This document shows, piece by piece, positions 62,646 through 64,000 of a DNA stretch of 64,000 nt. Position 1 is the first letter of the stretch, and each line of letters opens with the position of its first letter. Origin of the DNA: an uncultured Algibacter sp. (GTDB lineage: Bacteria; Bacteroidota; Bacteroidia; Flavobacteriales; Flavobacteriaceae); contig NZ_CANLGU010000009.1 in the NCBI RefSeq assembly GCF_947490405.1, positions 19,482 through 83,481 of the forward strand. Reading direction: 5' to 3'. The notes under the pieces are model-generated. The model was given only the letters and a program-made list of their open reading frames with translations, searched no databases and had not been told where the DNA came from. Position numbers and translations under genes: made by a program.

Positions 62646-63373
62646 TCGTTTGAGTTAAATTGTAAAATAAAGTTTAATCCCTCTAAAAGAAAATTAGGAT
62701 TGGCAAATATGCTACTTTTTAATTGTTTAGACAAGAATTTAGCATCACCTCCTGTTAAAATTACTGTTAAATCTGGATATTTAAGTTTATACGATTCTAT
62801 AACACCATTTATTTCATTTAAAATACCATAAATCACTCCAGAGTGAATAGACTCAGTCGTGGAATTTCCAATAATACTATTGGGCATTTCTGAATCCAAT
62901 AACGGTAAATTTGCAGTTAAATTATTTAACGATTTATATCGCACCCTAATACCTGGTGAAATTGCTCCACCTAAGTACTCATTTTTACTATTAATAAAAT
63001 CATAAGTTACACAAGTTCCCGCATCTATAATCAGTACATCTTTCTCAGAAAACTCATTAATGGTACCACAGACTAAAGCAATCCTATCAACACCTAAAGT
63101 TTTAGGCGTTTTATAAAGATTATTAAAAGGTAACGTAATATCAGAGTCTAAAATCAACAACTCAAAATATGAAGAAATACGTTCTACATCTTTAGTTTTT
63201 AATCTTCCAACAGAAGAAATAATAGCTTTATCAATACTATCATATTCTCTTCTCAAAACTCTTATTTCACTAATCACACTATCTATCTTAGTGGTAACCT
63301 TATGTACCATCTTATCATTGGTAAAAATAGCAAGCTTAACAAAAGAATTGCCAACATCAATAATTAAATTCAT
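62642..63373 (-). CDS. coaX: Type III pantothenate kinase CoaX
   Basis: Cytoplasmic kinase of 243 residues for the first step of coenzyme A synthesis (pantothenate to 4'-phosphopantothenate). The ASKHA-fold signatures are clear: phosphate loop IDVGNSFVKLAIF (about 5-17), PKTLGVDRIALVCG (about 89-102), DAGTCVTYDFI (about 116-126) and GGAISPGIRVR (about 135-145), and a late ILTGGDAKFL (about 208-217). Length is usual for the type III enzyme, which needs a monovalent cation. It is the first gene of the envelope-related run on the minus strand. Confidence 0.96.
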   Translation of the reverse strand: MNLIIDVGNSFVKLAIFTNDKMVHKVTTKIDSVISEIRVLRREYDSIDKAIISSVGRLKTKDVERISSYFELLILDSDITLPFNNLYKTPKTLGVDRIALVCGTINEFSEKDVLIIDAGTCVTYDFINSKNEYLGGAISPGIRVRYKSLNNLTANLPLLDSEMPNSIIGNSTTESIHSGVIYGILNEINGVIESYKLKYPDLTVILTGGDAKFLSKQLKSSIFANPNFLLEGLNFILQFNSNE

Positions 63374-63508
63374 ATCTCTGAAAAGGATAAATTTACAAAA
63401 TGACTTACAATAACGATTCCTAATTTTGCTATAATATTAACTAGAAATAAGTTAGCTTTTAAATATCAAAAAAATAATGTGATTGAAACAATTTTTTCCA
63501 TATTTCTC

Positions 63509-63539
63509 TTGGCGAATAGTAAAAATGAGTATATATTTG
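63509..63539 (+). promoter_or_regulatory. Promoter of tRNA-Phe
   Basis: TTG at 63509-63511, 20-nt spacer and TATATTTG at 63532-63539, followed by C, form a complete Bacteroidota promoter 15 bases before the tRNA. Confidence 0.8.
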
Positions 63540-63554
63540 CAACCGCTTTGGCGA

Positions 63555-63627
63555 GGTACCTTAGCTCAGTTGGTAGAGCAAAGGACTGAAAATCCTTGTG
63601 TCCCTGGTTCGATTCCTGGAGGTACCA
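63555..63627 (+). tRNA. tRNA-Phe (anticodon GAA)
   Basis: A 73-nt cloverleaf: acceptor GGTACCT with AGGTACC, D-arm TAGCTCAGTTGGTAGAGCA, anticodon stem AAGGA with TCCTT around loop CTGAAAA (anticodon GAA), T-loop TTCGATT, discriminator A. CCA is not encoded. It has its own promoter and terminator. Confidence 0.96.
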
Positions 63628-63630
63628 CAA

Positions 63631-63664
63631 AAAAATCCCGAAACTTTAGTTTACGGGATTTTTT
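63631..63664 (+). terminator. Intrinsic terminator after tRNA-Phe
   Basis: AAAAATCCCG (63631-63640) pairs with CGGGATTTTT (63654-63663) and is followed by T, directly after the tRNA. Confidence 0.88.
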
Positions 63665-63721
63665 GTTTTCATAAATTTTTCTCTTTTAACAGCTTAATGG
63701 CGGGTTTTTAAGAAAAATAAA

Positions 63722-63870
63722 AACCGCGCTATCCGCTATATCTTTCTGCGAAGACTCGAACTTGTTTCAGAATACTACCATCAATAAACACACTTAGCTA
63801 AGATTTAAACTAATATCTTATACATTTTCGCATAAAGGATGCCGCTTTTATCGCTCCCGCACTCATCCGC
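63722..63870 (-). other. Structured non-coding element near the rRNA operon
   Basis: No gene fits in 63665-63966. On the minus strand this part is richer in G and C than its surroundings. It contains AGCGGCATCCTTT, then a pairing of CTTT-A-TGCGAA with TTCGCA-G-AAAG that closes a loop of about 75 nt, and then AGCGGATAGC. This layout resembles a short repeated element that I recall from flavobacterial genomes. Its identity is not certain. Confidence 0.4.
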
Positions 63871-63930
63871 CAACAAGTTTTTTCAACCATAACAAGGCTT
63901 TATTTATATAGATAAAGTTTAGACAAAAAA

Positions 63931-63959
63931 AATCCCGATACAAAAAATGTATCGGGATT
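63931..63959 (-). terminator. Terminator of the rRNA operon
   Basis: AATCCCGATAC (63931-63941) pairs with GTATCGGGATT (63949-63959). On the minus strand it lies just after the 5S gene and is followed by eight T. Confidence 0.9.
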
Positions 63960-63966
63960 CAAAAAA

Positions 63967-64000
63967 GGCGACGACCTACTCTTCCACAAATGTAGTACCA
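63967..64000 (-). rRNA. rrf: 5S rRNA, 3' end (partial, runs off right edge)
   Basis: The minus strand of the last 34 bases reads TGGTACTACATTTGTGG then AAGAGTAGGTCGTCGCC, the typical 3' end of Bacteroidota 5S rRNA with its conserved GAGAGTAGGTCG-type segment. A terminator follows at once. The rest of the 5S gene, and presumably 23S and 16S, lies beyond the right edge. Confidence 0.88.

Noticed and set aside
63483..63674. Plus-strand open frame of 63 codons
   Set aside because: It runs through tRNA-Phe and its terminator and has no protein-like features.
1..64000. CRISPR array, insertion sequence, prophage or integrative element
   Set aside because: No regularly spaced repeats, transposase, integrase or phage genes were found; the window reads as chromosomal core plus one catabolic locus.

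Overview
The window looks like a chromosomal segment of a marine, AT-rich member of the Flavobacteriaceae (Bacteroidota). Reasons: SusC/SusD pairs, type IX secretion (Por) C-terminal tails, promoters of the Bacteroidota type (TTTG - about 19 nt - TAnnTTTG), start regions with little Shine-Dalgarno signal, mevalonate-pathway genes, and the flavobacterial form of the division and cell wall cluster. Genus was not determined. Region 1 (1-18858, all on the minus strand) is an alginate utilisation locus. It reads as three transcription units. Unit A holds a secreted lamin-tail-like protein, a two-domain PL6 lyase and a PL7 lyase. Unit B holds a jelly-roll lyase-like protein, a multidomain PL6 lyase, a PL17 oligoalginate lyase and a KdgF-like cupin. 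Unit C holds SusC, SusD and two PKD lipoproteins, the last cut by the left edge. Secreted and lipid-anchored lyases would cut the polymer, SusC/SusD would import oligomers, PL17 would release unsaturated monomers, and the cupin would linearise them. Each unit starts with nearly the same promoter fused to a palindromic operator built on TTGGTTAACCA, so the three units are probably one regulon held by a repressor encoded elsewhere. The susC leader is long and structured and may carry an antisense small RNA. Later steps (DEH reductase, KdgK, KdgA, inner-membrane uptake) are not in the window. Region 2 (19057-35430, minus strand) holds a tRNA-Arg, yqeY, and a complete division and wall cluster in the order mraZ-rsmH-ftsL-ftsI-murE-mraY-murD-ftsW-murG-murC-ftsQ-ftsA-ftsZ, closed by a strong terminator. 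A promoter with three 10-bp-spaced AGTGG repeats, fitting an MraZ box, lies upstream of mraZ. Region 3 (35500-55560) is mixed housekeeping. Plus-strand genes are an alpha/beta hydrolase, engB, a YiaK-like reductase, surE, a small membrane protein, lpxB, an NlpC/P60 lipoprotein, a comEC without nuclease domain, class II HMG-CoA reductase and a GHMP kinase. Minus-strand genes are an OppC-like permease, the tail-specific protease Prc, two thioredoxin-fold proteins, two POT peptide transporters and a DPP-IV peptidase. Region 4 (55576-63373, minus strand) is an envelope-related run: coaX, an outer-membrane protein, a TPR protein, an LptC-like lipoprotein, a small membrane protein, a CNNM/CorC protein and a PpiD-like chaperone. 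The right end carries tRNA-Phe, a structured non-coding stretch and the 3' end of a 5S rRNA on the minus strand, so an rRNA operon lies just beyond the edge. No CRISPR array, insertion sequence or prophage was seen. No wholly new system was recognised. The most interesting points are the shared alginate operator, the possible antisense RNA in the susC leader, and the less usual proteins of the alginate locus.
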